A stretch of DNA of 64,000 bases from JAGQPD01 sp020426865 (GTDB lineage Bacteria; Planctomycetota; Planctomycetia; Pirellulales; Pirellulaceae): assembly GCA_041399065.1 (NCBI GenBank), contig JAWKTN010000005.1, positions 682,001-746,000 of the forward strand, read 5' to 3'. Both the position numbers and the translations under genes were made by a program. Below are positions 36,583 through 45,531 of the stretch, piece by piece (position 1 is the stretch's first letter; each line of letters begins with the position of its first letter). The notes under the pieces are model-generated. The model was not told the origin of the DNA. It saw nothing but the letters and a program-made list of their open reading frames with translations, and made no database searches.

Positions 36583-39500
36583 CTATTTCGTCAACAGAAT
36601 ATGCGGGCCCGTTTGCCCCGGATACTGTGTTGTCGCGCCGTCTGGCCATCGCACTTCAATATCCACCGTCCGGTCGACAGTCTCGCCGCTCGACCGCTCC
36701 GCCGTGGGCATCGTGAATTGCAGTTTTGGGCTCGATTGACTCAGGTATCCCGCCCCGGCGGCGACTTCCGCGACCTGAATCGTTCCCTCCACCCCTTTCA
36801 CCTGCACCCGACTGCCAACCGCTGTCCGGTTTCCTGCGTCACCCTGTAGTTCTACCGTAAGCGCCTGCGTCTGTCCCTCGTCTTTGTTTCCAGCACTCGA
36901 CAACACGACGGGTGCCGTGTTCTTTCGTACGACGATCCAGCTCGGGGCACTTCCCGGTTTGTCGTACCGAGTCGCGATGCCGCGGCACTCGCCGGAGATT
37001 GACCAGCCACGATCTGTTGGCGCAAGCTGTTTCCAACCGCGGCCCTTCGTGCCCAACATGACGCAACCCTCCCCACTCATCAACGGTCCGGTTTCGGGCC
37101 GAATGCCGTGAAAATTCTGCGTGACAATCAGGTCGGCGATGCCGTCCCCATTCCAATCCGTAACCGCAATGCCAAACACCGGCGCCAACTGTGCCATCCA
37201 CGGTAAGGGTGCAAACGCAAAGCCGCGTTCGCCATCGTTCCAAAGGACCCCCGTCGATGACTCATGTACCTCGAACCGCCGCAAATCGTCGACCTTTGCC
37301 GGAGCAATCACCTCTGACAACGGGGACCGAGCGAACTGTCCATGGGTGCCATACTTGGAACGTAACGATGGAATCGCACTCTCCAGTGCCATCAATCCTC
37401 GCGATGGATACAGTGTTCCGTTATCCGACTCCGCCTCGATCAACACCGCTTCACGATCTTTCTCCACGACACCATAAAAAAGAATCGCCGGTGCTTCGCG
37501 ACTTGGATGATACGCCGAATTGTCGCCCATATTGCCCACGACATAGTCCATGTCACCATCCAGATCCAGGTCGGCTGCCACAATGCCCGTCCACCATCCG
37601 GTCAATTCGCTTAATCCCGCCCGGTCAGTTTGCAGCGTCAACATTCCCGAATCATTTCGCAACAGATGGACAGGGCCCCATTCGGTTGTTACCAGCAAGT
37701 CCAGCCACCCGTCATTGTCTGCATCAGACCAAACGGCGCCGGTTATCATTCCCAATTCACTCAGCTGGGGCGCGCGAACCGATCCGACATCATGCAAGTG
37801 GCCATCACGATTCTCTAACAATACTCCTCCGTCACTTAATGGATAGCGCCCTGGCGTCGTCCGTACGCCTACGAACAAATCGACGTCACCATCGCGATCG
37901 TAATCGGCCGCGGTCACGCAGGAACTACTCTTCCGCAACTCGACGTTTCGCTGATCGTCGCGCCCGAAGTTGCCTTTCCCGTCATTAAGATACACGCGGT
38001 CCTGTAGCAACGGCGATTCCTCGCTGCACTCTACCCCGCCGCTACTGACGTAAAGGTCCAAGTCGCCATCGGCATCCAAGTCAAATAACACCGCCCCCAT
38101 GTCTTCGTGCAACTTGTCGGCTTCAAAAGCCGGATTCGTCTTGACGTGCCACGTTCCCTCATCATCCACCAGATACAAGCGAGCCGCTTGCCCCGCAGGG
38201 CCCCCTATAAACACGTCCTCGCTGCCATTGCCGTCGACGTCTCCCACCGCGATTCCCGGCCCCCACTGTGACATTCGCCAAGGCAGAAGTGGTTGCCGAG
38301 AAAAATCGTCAAAATCACTTTCAAGGATACCCGCGTTCTCGACATTGATCGGCGTCATTACGGCTCGTGGCGACCCCTCCAATGTCGCGATCCCCGCCGC
38401 TGCCGGAGGGTTTTTCGTGCCCGTTGACGGGGTGGTGTCCAGAGGTTCGCGAATCGTTAGCAGCGATCCCGCCGCAAGATCCTCAAAATGCTGCACGGCA
38501 CCACTCGGCCACTCGATTGTCAATGAAGCCCGTTTACTGTCTCCCATTCCAAAATGAATGTACGGCTCGTTGCTTGTGCAAAACCCCGTCTGCGGCGAAA
38601 GCATCCGGACCTGTTCGCCGCTCTCAGTTCTCAACCGGGCGATGGCGCCAATTCCCCAACGGTTGGACGAGGATCCGACGAGCCGAATGAGCAGTGAGTT
38701 GTGATTAGGCGTATCGTTGCGATAGACACGAATCGGTGCGTCGACGTTCGCCACAATCATGTCCAGATCGCCATCGCGATCGAGATCCGCATGAGCCGCG
38801 GCGAAACTCGCCCCCACGTCATCCAGCCCCCATGCCTGCCCGACCTCCTGGAAACTCATTTCACCCGTGTTGCGAAATGCCAGGTTCGCTTCGTGGCGCG
38901 TTGGCGTTCGTTCGTAAAGCTCCCATTCGCTGTGCCCAATCAGTACGTTCGGTCCGAACTCGATGTCGTTATCGCTGAAATTGCGAATCATTCCGTTGGT
39001 CACAAAAATGTCATTTCGGGTGTCATTATCGAGATCGGCAAACTTGATGCTCCACGTCCAATTGGTCGCCGCGAGATCGGCCAACTCCGCAGCCTCGAAA
39101 TAGCGTTCGGCCCTTCCGCTGCTGACGTACAACGCATTGCGCATCAACTGCGGTGGCGGACCAGCCACCGTCGCCATCTTTGCCGCCGTTCGTACGCCCA
39201 TCGATGTCTGCCGCCGATATCGTGAACGACCCGACATGTCGCCTACCAGCATGTCAAACTGCCCGTCATCATTGATGTCACCAAAATCTGCTCCCATCGA
39301 AAACCAACTCGTGCACGGTACTGCCGTCGGCAAGACATCTGTAAACCTGCCATCTCCGTCGTTGCGAAACCAATGATCCGGATCGTCGAAATCATTTCCC
39401 ACAAACAGATCGGGCCAGCCATCCATGTTGTAGTCCCACCAAATGGCGCTCAACCCAAACCCCACGCTGTTGATACCAGCCTCGCTCGTGACGTCTTCAA

Positions 39501-40374
39501 AATGTCCCTGACCGTCGTTGCGGAACAAGCGGTCCGGGCGCCCCGTGCAATCCATTTCAAACGCCGTGGCGGATCGCTGAATGATCCGGTAATACTTCGC
39601 GTACTCGGGCAACACCTCGACCTTGTTCCCCTTGATCGATACCGGTGGCCGAGTGGGGCGGCCACCAGGACGGTACAGTCGATACGTCAACAAAAACATA
39701 TCCAGGTCGCCATCGCGATCGTAGTCGCAGAACGTTGACATCAAACTCGCATCGCTATTGGCCACTCCCCACGCTTCCGCCTCGTCGCGAAACTTTCCAT
39801 GACCGTCATTGATAAACAGCTGATTGGGTGCTTCGTAGTTGCACACGTAAAGGTCCAAATCGCCATCGCCGTCCACATCGGCCATCGCCGCGCCAGTCGC
39901 CCAGCGATCCACCGCGGCAACCCCCGCCGCCTCGGCATCGTCGCGATACTTCCAGTCCCCAACTTGCAAAAACAACCGGTTTGCCCGCGGGCCCGACGCA
40001 ACAAAGACGTCTGGGCGATCGTCCCCATTCACGTCCCCTATCGCTACACCGCCACACACGAACCCCGAGTGATAGAGGTCCTTCATCGGATGATTTAGAT
40101 CCAGCGGCTGCGTATGATCCATCCCGGTTTGCTGTGCATCGAGTAGCGTAAAGCGCGTCGCGTCCGACGTCAGTCCACTCGGATGTACCGGCTTGATAGT
40201 TAACTCACCATCGGCATCAGCCACGCCGTTCGACCCGCCAACCTGCTCGCTGGACGTCGTTGGATCCACACGCGACGGGGAGCAACCAGAGGTAGCACAA
40301 GTCGCAAAGAGGAAACAAGAGATCACCACCAATAACGCGGACCGCTGCCGGCAACCACGAGACGACTCTGTCAT
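36583..40374 (-). CDS. Tandem VCBS/FG-GAP and ASPIC-UnbV lipoprotein
   Basis: 1263 residues from ATG 40374; the longer frame upstream runs through hairpin repeats and is not protein-like. The signal peptide ends in ATCATSGC (lipobox), so it is a lipoprotein. Two similar halves follow, each made of FG-GAP/VCBS propeller blades with Ca-binding DxDxDGxxD loops (DVNGDDRPDVFVA, DVDGDGDLDLYV, DRDGDLDMFL) and closed by an ASPIC/UnbV domain (first: WGIGAIARLRTESGEQVRM ... ASLTIEWPSGAVQHF; second: TVDIEVRWPDGATTQYPG). It is related in outline to CRTAC1-type proteins. Such proteins are extracellular and probably bind ligands or partners; no enzyme activity is implied. Two hairpin repeats lie directly upstream. 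Confidence 0.88.
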   Translation of the reverse strand: MTESSRGCRQRSALLVVISCFLFATCATSGCSPSRVDPTTSSEQVGGSNGVADADGELTIKPVHPSGLTSDATRFTLLDAQQTGMDHTQPLDLNHPMKDLYHSGFVCGGVAIGDVNGDDRPDVFVASGPRANRLFLQVGDWKYRDDAEAAGVAAVDRWATGAAMADVDGDGDLDLYVCNYEAPNQLFINDGHGKFRDEAEAWGVANSDASLMSTFCDYDRDGDLDMFLLTYRLYRPGGRPTRPPVSIKGNKVEVLPEYAKYYRIIQRSATAFEMDCTGRPDRLFRNDGQGHFEDVTSEAGINSVGFGLSAIWWDYNMDGWPDLFVGNDFDDPDHWFRNDGDGRFTDVLPTAVPCTSWFSMGADFGDINDDGQFDMLVGDMSGRSRYRRQTSMGVRTAAKMATVAGPPPQLMRNALYVSSGRAERYFEAAELADLAATNWTWSIKFADLDNDTRNDIFVTNGMIRNFSDNDIEFGPNVLIGHSEWELYERTPTRHEANLAFRNTGEMSFQEVGQAWGLDDVGASFAAAHADLDRDGDLDMIVANVDAPIRVYRNDTPNHNSLLIRLVGSSSNRWGIGAIARLRTESGEQVRMLSPQTGFCTSNEPYIHFGMGDSKRASLTIEWPSGAVQHFEDLAAGSLLTIREPLDTTPSTGTKNPPAAAGIATLEGSPRAVMTPINVENAGILESDFDDFSRQPLLPWRMSQWGPGIAVGDVDGNGSEDVFIGGPAGQAARLYLVDDEGTWHVKTNPAFEADKLHEDMGAVLFDLDADGDLDLYVSSGGVECSEESPLLQDRVYLNDGKGNFGRDDQRNVELRKSSSCVTAADYDRDGDVDLFVGVRTTPGRYPLSDGGVLLENRDGHLHDVGSVRAPQLSELGMITGAVWSDADNDGWLDLLVTTEWGPVHLLRNDSGMLTLQTDRAGLSELTGWWTGIVAADLDLDGDMDYVVGNMGDNSAYHPSREAPAILFYGVVEKDREAVLIEAESDNGTLYPSRGLMALESAIPSLRSKYGTHGQFARSPLSEVIAPAKVDDLRRFEVHESSTGVLWNDGERGFAFAPLPWMAQLAPVFGIAVTDWNGDGIADLIVTQNFHGIRPETGPLMSGEGCVMLGTKGRGWKQLAPTDRGWSISGECRGIATRYDKPGSAPSWIVVRKNTAPVVLSSAGNKDEGQTQALTVELQGDAGNRTAVGSRVQVKGVEGTIQVAEVAAGAGYLSQSSPKLQFTMPTAERSSGETVDRTVDIEVRWPDGATTQYPGQTGPHILLTK

Positions 40375-40400
40375 TTCATATCCGTTGCGACACAATGTTA

Positions 40401-40446
40401 CACGGCTGTCCCAGCCGTCCAAAGTCACACGGCTGTCGCCAGCCGT
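40401..40446. repeat. Two copies of an ACGGCTG...CAGCCGT hairpin repeat
   Basis: CACGGCTG-TCC-CAGCCGTCCAAA (arms 40402-40408 and 40412-40418) is followed by a second copy (arms 40429-40435 and 40440-40446). Each forms a perfect 7-bp stem with a 3-4-base loop. They lie 27-72 bases upstream of the start codon of the VCBS/ASPIC gene, so they would be in its promoter or leader. Confidence 0.9.
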
Positions 40447-40587
40447 CCAAAACTCCTCGCCTCTCCCCAGCCGTCGACTGATCAAACTCGGTCCAGGATT
40501 CCCGTCTGCTGCAGAAAACAGGCATTGCCAAGCGCCCTCACCGCCGTCAGGTGCTGCGGAGAGCCAGCGACATAAACGTGCAACGCC

Positions 40588-40607
40588 TTGCCGCAACTCC
40601 CTACGGA
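40588..40607. repeat. Dispersed repeat copy 1 (TTGCCGCAACTCC family)
   Basis: TTGCCGCAACTCC is followed by CTACGGAG. The same 13 bases followed by ATATGGAG occur at 45195-45214. Both copies contain a short inverted repeat, CTCC-(4)-GGAG. Both lie in intergenic DNA flanking the polyprotein gene. Confidence 0.75.
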
Positions 40608-40693
40608 GGGGGAGATGGGTAAGTCTAACCACGATCCCATGCAACTACCTATCCAACGTTTTAGTGTCTACTTCCATAGCTGGCTACCCGGGA

Positions 40694-40728
40694 ACAAAAA
40701 AACCAGCGCACCGTGTGGTGCGCTGGTT
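40694..40728 (-). terminator. Intrinsic terminator of the PEP-CTERM polyprotein gene
   Basis: AACCAGCGCACC (40701-40712) and GGTGCGCTGGTT (40717-40728) form a perfect 12-bp stem with a 4-base loop. Read on the minus strand the stem is followed by a run of seven T (TTTTTTTGTTCC). It lies 49 bases past the stop of the leftward polyprotein gene, exactly where its terminator should be. Confidence 0.95.
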
Positions 40729-40776
40729 GATCGCTATTCATAGTCATGCTCGAGAAAGCTCAACGAGCCTCCAAGC

Positions 40777-43700
40777 CTACTTGCGACGAACGCGAAGCAA
40801 CGCCAGGACGCTGCCCAATACCAGCACCAGGCTACTTGGTTCCGGCACCGAGCTACCCAGGACCGTTGCCAGGTCGAGGGAACCACCGTTGGGATGGTTG
40901 GCTCGCAAGATGTACCAATCACCAAAGTCGGTGCGGCCGTCGTAGTTAAAGTCCGCATTGTTGCGACGCGTATTGAGGTCACCCACTTGAACACCGTTGA
41001 CCAAGTTGCGCGATCCCCATTGAGCGGCGAAGGCACTAATGTCAGCATCGTCCACCTTGCCATCGAGGTTCGCGTCGCCGTCGGGAATGCCAGCCATCTG
41101 CGCCGCGATGAACGCGTTGTCCGTTCCCAGATTCAACGTACCAAAGTCGCGAGTGCCGTTGTCACCCCACAGGAACATATTCACGTCGTCCAAGATGCCG
41201 TGATAGAAATTCGATGGGGTCAAGCTAAGAGGATCCTGCAACAACGCCCCAACGGTAAGTGGGTCCGCGCTGGGGTCGTAGGCGCCACCGTTGGCGGCAA
41301 CCGCGACACCATTGACCCACAGTGCACCGCCTGTAGCCGTGTTGCCGGAAACCCGACTGGTAAACCCAGCCAGTTCCATCACGTGTGTCCATTGCCCGAA
41401 AGCAACCGGTGTGGTGCTGGTGATAGAGACGTTGTCAAATTGCAGACCCCAAGTATTGGTATCGCTGATGTAAATACCGTGTTCCTGAGTATCGCTGATC
41501 AATTCTTGACGCACGTTTTGGGTTGCCGCATTCGGCTTGGCCCACATCTGAATTCCGTGCGAGAAAATACTGGCATAGTCGACCGGATAGCCGCCCGGGA
41601 AGAAATTGCCTTCCATTTGAGCGGGAGCGTTCATACTCACTTGAGTGTACAGGTAGTCGTTGCCTCCAAACGACGCCCCCTTCGGTGCCGCACCGGTGAC
41701 ACCCGGACGATCGCTGACGGAAACATACGTCGGACTGCCATTGACCTGAAGGTCGACGAACGCACCCGAAGGGCCAACGCTGTCGAGCGTAAAACCGGGG
41801 GCTGCACTCGCACTACCCAAGACAGCATTGACAGCGGCGCCTTCCTGGCTGTCATCACCCAGCGAATACACTCGTTCCTGCGTAACAGCAGCCTGAGCCT
41901 GAGTGGCCACAACAGCGACACAGGCAGCGGCCAGGGCAGCTCGACGGGTTCGTCGCACTACGGCAGCCATGATCCCTCCTAACAGTAAAAACAGCGAAGC
42001 ACTCGCAGGTTCCGGCACGCTCGAAATTGCACCAGCCGCACCGCTCAAGCCAAAGTTGTCCTTCCAGACGGTATAGTCCGCGGCATCGATCGTGCCGTTG
42101 CCATTGCCGTCCGCATCCAGATTCGTGGACGAGCCAAAATTGTCCTTCCACACCGTGTAGTCGGCCGCGTCCACCGTCCCGTTCTTGTTGTAGTCACCCG
42201 GGACACCACCCGTCGTGACGAACTCAATGTGACCACTCACTGTCTGTCCACCTACGATACTGTAAGTGAACTCGAGGTTGGCGTCGCCGATATTGGGAGC
42301 ATACACCGAACCGAGCGAGAATTCGGTCGACGGACTAAACGTTGTTGATCCCAATAGGAATCCTTCCACGACACCGTTCGCCGATGATGTGCCACCCTGC
42401 GTCCAGTGTTGACCAGAACCCGCTCCGATGGCATCGACGTTTTGGTCTTGAAGGCTATTCCAATTCGCGACGCGCAACGCGCCGTTGGGGCTTGCGATCT
42501 CATAACCGTTGATATCGATTGTGCTACCGCCTTTGTTAATGAGCTTTGCCGCGCCCGTGATCGAGTTGACCTCAAGCGTCAAAAACGGATCGTAGGATGC
42601 CGGGTCGAACGTTCCGGTGAAGATCTCAATTGCATTGATCGGAGCACGTACGTTATCGGCGGCCGATGTCAATTGGAAACTATCACCCGTGATGTTGTTG
42701 AAAACCAGGTAATCCCCGTTCGGGCCAAATTCGTAAAAGCCGCTAAACGGTGACGCCTGGACAAGATGTTGCGTGTCCGCCCCAATTGTGTAAAAGCCGC
42801 TTCGGTTGGCGACACCGCCCTTGACGTAAACTATGACCGATCGTGGTCCGCTGCTGAGAGTATTAAGTCCCGCCACGTCGATCGTGACGCCGGTATCGCC
42901 CGCACCTAATGTGTCGAGATAGCCCGTCATCAGGTTGCGGTCATTGCCAGCTGGTGCATTGTTAAAATTTTCACCTCGTCCCGTCGACGACCAAGTGTTG
43001 GGCGACGACCAAGTCACGCTGACACCCGTCGCGACGCCATCGGCATTGACAAGGCCGGTCGCCGTGCCGGTGGCCAAATCGAGGTTATTCCAATTCGCCG
43101 TATACGCAACTCCGGCCACACCCGTTACATCCGAACGACCGCCATTTGGTTCATCCGCACCAAAGTTGATGCCCAACTGTTGTGCCGAAGCGGCAGTGGT
43201 TGTAGCGATGACCGTAACAGCAACTGCTACGGCGGCCATTTGTTTCACGCGTCGACGGAAAACGCTGAACGCGAAAACTGCCATGGCACCAAACATCGCT
43301 GCCGATGCAGGTTCCGGTACGCTGCTGACCATCGCCTGGAATGCACCGGCGCCATTGGCGGCATCATAAAGAGTAATGAATTGGTTCAAGTCCTGAATGT
43401 TATTCAGTCCATCACCGTTCAAATCGCCGCGCGCATAAGCGCCTGCGCCCGACAACGCCGAGACATCGGACGGTGCATTTGCAATATACGTATCCCAGTC
43501 CAACGCGTTGATCGCATTGTCGAAATTCAAGTCGCCTTCTACGTAGGCCATGTCGTTGTTTCCCTGGAACGCCACGATACCGTTGACGATCTCGCCCGTT
43601 CCCGCCAACTGATATTGAAGCTGAACGTCTTCATCAAAATACTTGTCCCAGGCATTGCCCAAATTGACGGTCGCACCGATGCCAACCGTCAATGTTCCGA

Positions 43701-44640
43701 GCGTCCCTTCGCTCAGGTCCGTGTCCTTGGCGGAAAACTCATGCCAAACATTGGATGCGTCCACCGATCCGCCGCTGTCGGCGTCGCCAGTCCGATTGAT
43801 GGCATTCCAGTTGCCCACGTTCAATGTACCGGCCGGCGAGAGAATACTCAGGCCGTCAATCTGTACCGGCGCCGTTGTGTTGTTGTGCAATTGCACCGCC
43901 CCCGTATCACGATTCACCGTTAGCGACATGACCGGATCGGCCAATGACCCAGTTACGATCTCGATGGCATTGATCGGGGCGCGAGTGTTGTCGGCCGCCG
44001 ATGTGATGTTGATCGTGTCTCCCGTGATGTTGTTGAAGACCAAATAGTCACCGAACTCGCCCAATACATAACTGCCCGAAAAGGGGGCGGCGTCGACATG
44101 GTGTTGTGTCTGCCCGTTGACCGTGTAAAAACCACTGCGATCCATTATGCCGCCCTTCATATACAGGACGACCGAACGAGCCCCGGCGGAAAGCGAATTC
44201 ACCCCCGTCACGTCGATTACCACTCCTTGTCCGCCCGCACCTGCGGTATCCAAATACCCCGTCATCAAGTTGCGATCATTGCCCGCCGGTGCCGTATTGA
44301 ATTCCTCACCGCGCCCCGTCGAAGCCCAAGTGTTTGGGGAAGACCACGTGACGTTTACGCCCGTCGCAGCGCCTGTCGCGTTGACGAGGTTCGTTGCGGC
44401 ACCCGTGGCACCATCCAAATTGTTCCAAGTCGCCGTGCCATTGACGCCCGCCACGCCGGTAACGTCCGATCGAGCACCGTTCGGTTCGTCGGCACCAAAG
44501 TTGATCCCCAGCTGCTGGGCCGACGCCGTTGACGCCAACCCGACTGCCACGGCAAAAAACGCTGCCGCGACTCCTCTCGCTCCCAAGCCGCCGAAAGTGC
44601 CGGCCGCCAGTCTCAATAGTGACATAGTACTGTCCTTCAT
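40777..44640 (-). CDS. Triple PEP-CTERM polyprotein: three surface-protein modules in one frame
   Basis: 1287 residues without a stop. Numbering is from ATG 44640; ATG 44625, with AAGGA seven bases upstream, is an equally good start. Module 1 (1-466): signal peptide ending STASA, beta-sandwich QQLGINFGADEPNGARSDV..., dockerin-like repeats, then the sorting tail VPEPASAAMFGAMAVFAF + RRR. Module 2 (468-900): a new signal peptide MAAVAVAVTVIATTTAASA, a paralogue of module 1 (QQLGINFGADEPNGGRSDV), dockerin repeats, tail VPEPASASLFLLLGGIM + RRTRR. Module 3 (about 891-1287): a further signal peptide ending ATQAQA, a LamG-like domain, dockerin-like repeats, and a terminal VPEPSSLVLVLGSVLALLRVRRK. 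Each module looks like a complete exosortase substrate. Cleavage at each PEP and each signal-peptidase site would release three proteins. A strong terminator follows. Confidence 0.9.
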   Translation of the reverse strand: MKDSTMSLLRLAAGTFGGLGARGVAAAFFAVAVGLASTASAQQLGINFGADEPNGARSDVTGVAGVNGTATWNNLDGATGAATNLVNATGAATGVNVTWSSPNTWASTGRGEEFNTAPAGNDRNLMTGYLDTAGAGGQGVVIDVTGVNSLSAGARSVVLYMKGGIMDRSGFYTVNGQTQHHVDAAPFSGSYVLGEFGDYLVFNNITGDTINITSAADNTRAPINAIEIVTGSLADPVMSLTVNRDTGAVQLHNNTTAPVQIDGLSILSPAGTLNVGNWNAINRTGDADSGGSVDASNVWHEFSAKDTDLSEGTLGTLTVGIGATVNLGNAWDKYFDEDVQLQYQLAGTGEIVNGIVAFQGNNDMAYVEGDLNFDNAINALDWDTYIANAPSDVSALSGAGAYARGDLNGDGLNNIQDLNQFITLYDAANGAGAFQAMVSSVPEPASAAMFGAMAVFAFSVFRRRVKQMAAVAVAVTVIATTTAASAQQLGINFGADEPNGGRSDVTGVAGVAYTANWNNLDLATGTATGLVNADGVATGVSVTWSSPNTWSSTGRGENFNNAPAGNDRNLMTGYLDTLGAGDTGVTIDVAGLNTLSSGPRSVIVYVKGGVANRSGFYTIGADTQHLVQASPFSGFYEFGPNGDYLVFNNITGDSFQLTSAADNVRAPINAIEIFTGTFDPASYDPFLTLEVNSITGAAKLINKGGSTIDINGYEIASPNGALRVANWNSLQDQNVDAIGAGSGQHWTQGGTSSANGVVEGFLLGSTTFSPSTEFSLGSVYAPNIGDANLEFTYSIVGGQTVSGHIEFVTTGGVPGDYNKNGTVDAADYTVWKDNFGSSTNLDADGNGNGTIDAADYTVWKDNFGLSGAAGAISSVPEPASASLFLLLGGIMAAVVRRTRRAALAAACVAVVATQAQAAVTQERVYSLGDDSQEGAAVNAVLGSASAAPGFTLDSVGPSGAFVDLQVNGSPTYVSVSDRPGVTGAAPKGASFGGNDYLYTQVSMNAPAQMEGNFFPGGYPVDYASIFSHGIQMWAKPNAATQNVRQELISDTQEHGIYISDTNTWGLQFDNVSITSTTPVAFGQWTHVMELAGFTSRVSGNTATGGALWVNGVAVAANGGAYDPSADPLTVGALLQDPLSLTPSNFYHGILDDVNMFLWGDNGTRDFGTLNLGTDNAFIAAQMAGIPDGDANLDGKVDDADISAFAAQWGSRNLVNGVQVGDLNTRRNNADFNYDGRTDFGDWYILRANHPNGGSLDLATVLGSSVPEPSSLVLVLGSVLALLRVRRK
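41890..42018 (-). other. Junction 2: internal PEP-CTERM tail fused to the signal peptide of module 3
   Basis: The PEP motif (VPEPASAS, from 42018) runs through a membrane helix into the Arg cluster RRTRR, which serves directly as the basic n-region of the next signal peptide (AALAAACVAVVATQAQA). An ATG at 41970 inside the helix has AGGAGG at 41975-41980, five bases upstream, so module 3 could also be translated on its own as MAAVVRRTRRAALAAA.... There is no stop codon in the main frame. Confidence 0.85.
43183..43320 (-). other. Junction 1: internal PEP-CTERM tail fused to the signal peptide of module 2
   Basis: VPEPASAA (from 43320), a hydrophobic helix and RRRVK are followed without a stop by MAAVAVAVTVIATTTAASA (ATG at 43239). 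Only a weak GTGA stands before this ATG, so independent initiation is less likely here than at junction 2. Confidence 0.85.
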
Positions 44641-45194
44641 CTTTGTCGTCTCAATATTTGTCGTGATAGTACCAAATCCAAACAAAACAATGATTGCTGC
44701 CACGTCGGCACCTACCCGAATTGTGTCTGCACACCAATCTGTACAATGGCTAGAAAAACAAACCGAGCGATCGCTCTCTCTCCCAAGGTATCGTTCCGTT
44801 CCGCAACGACGGTGCCGATTGGATCCTGCCAATGCGTGTTGCCCAATACCTTCTCGAGAAAAGCATCTCTCTGGTTCGTTGCGAAGCCGATGACCGCCTC
44901 ATCAACCTCCAGCGGGATCGTCGCGTCATGACAAGCGACTGCGTTTGGCCGTGCTCCCTCCGCCAAATCGCCGTCCTGTTCCGACCCTAAACCCCTGCCA
45001 GCATAACCTCCATCAACAAATATCGCAATCAAATATTTACTAGCTGTTTTTCGGGGAAAATGCTTGACGCTGGATGGTTCGCATCGCGCCGTTTGCGGCT
45101 GGCTGAGGGTGGAAGGTCAACAGAGGGTCGTGTACATGGCCTCCTCGCCCCCGTAAGGAAGTTGCCCAGTATACGCGACGCTTACCTTCACGCG

Positions 45195-45214
45195 TTGCCG
45201 CAACTCCATATGGA
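45195..45214. repeat. Dispersed repeat copy 2 (TTGCCGCAACTCC family)
   Basis: The first 13 bases match 40588-40600 exactly, followed by ATATGGAG instead of CTACGGAG. It sits in the intergenic region upstream of hypF. Confidence 0.75.
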
Positions 45215-45277
45215 GAAGAGGGTTGGGGTGGCGGCCAGCGGCGGGGTGGGCGCCGTTTGCTCAACGCGCGTGACTCG

Positions 45278-45318
45278 CCAACGCGTTACTGCCAACGCGT
45301 TACTGCCAACATGTCCTG
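45278..45318. repeat. Tandem array, 14-bp unit x3
   Basis: CCAACGCGTTACTG is present twice without mismatch (45278-45305), followed by a degenerate third copy, CCAACATGTCCTG. Each full unit contains an ACGCGT palindrome. It lies in the hypF upstream region. Confidence 0.9.
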
Positions 45319-45531
45319 CCAACAAAGTCTTCATCGGATCTTGCCGTCAACCGATGGATGAGCTCTCGTCGGTAACCTGCACCGGGTCGGTTCTTCCGTG
45401 ACCCGGGGCACTTGATCGCGTGACCTGTCGGTTCCAGACCGACATGCCATGGACGCAGTTCCGCTGCTAACATCTTTTATCCTATACTGCTGCTGTCCTG
45501 TACTGTTTGCCAACCTGTTACTCGCCACGAG

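Larger units (their letters stand above)
44641..45531. other. Intergenic region between polyprotein and hypF
   Basis: About 890 bases with divergent genes on both sides. The left 100 bases are A/T-rich and probably hold the polyprotein promoter. It contains the second copy of the TTGCCGCAACTCC repeat (45195-45214) and the 14-bp tandem array at 45278-45318. Overlapping short frames at 44712-45032 were judged not to be genes. Confidence 0.5.

Noticed and set aside
40894..41982. 362-codon open frame on the plus strand opposite module 3 of the polyprotein
   Set aside because: It mirrors the codon bias of the real minus-strand gene, has no domain and no ribosome-binding site, and the minus strand carries clear PEP-CTERM, dockerin and LamG-like signatures.
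40777..44640. Explanation of the polyprotein as an assembly or sequencing error
   Set aside because: Frameshift errors would not leave both junctions in one frame without a stop and with neat PEP-CTERM-to-signal-peptide transitions. Two separate errors would be needed. It still deserves resequencing.
44712..45032. 106-codon minus-strand frame upstream of the polyprotein gene
   Set aside because: No ribosome-binding site, no family, and it overlaps a plus-strand frame of similar quality. It lies in repeat-bearing intergenic DNA.
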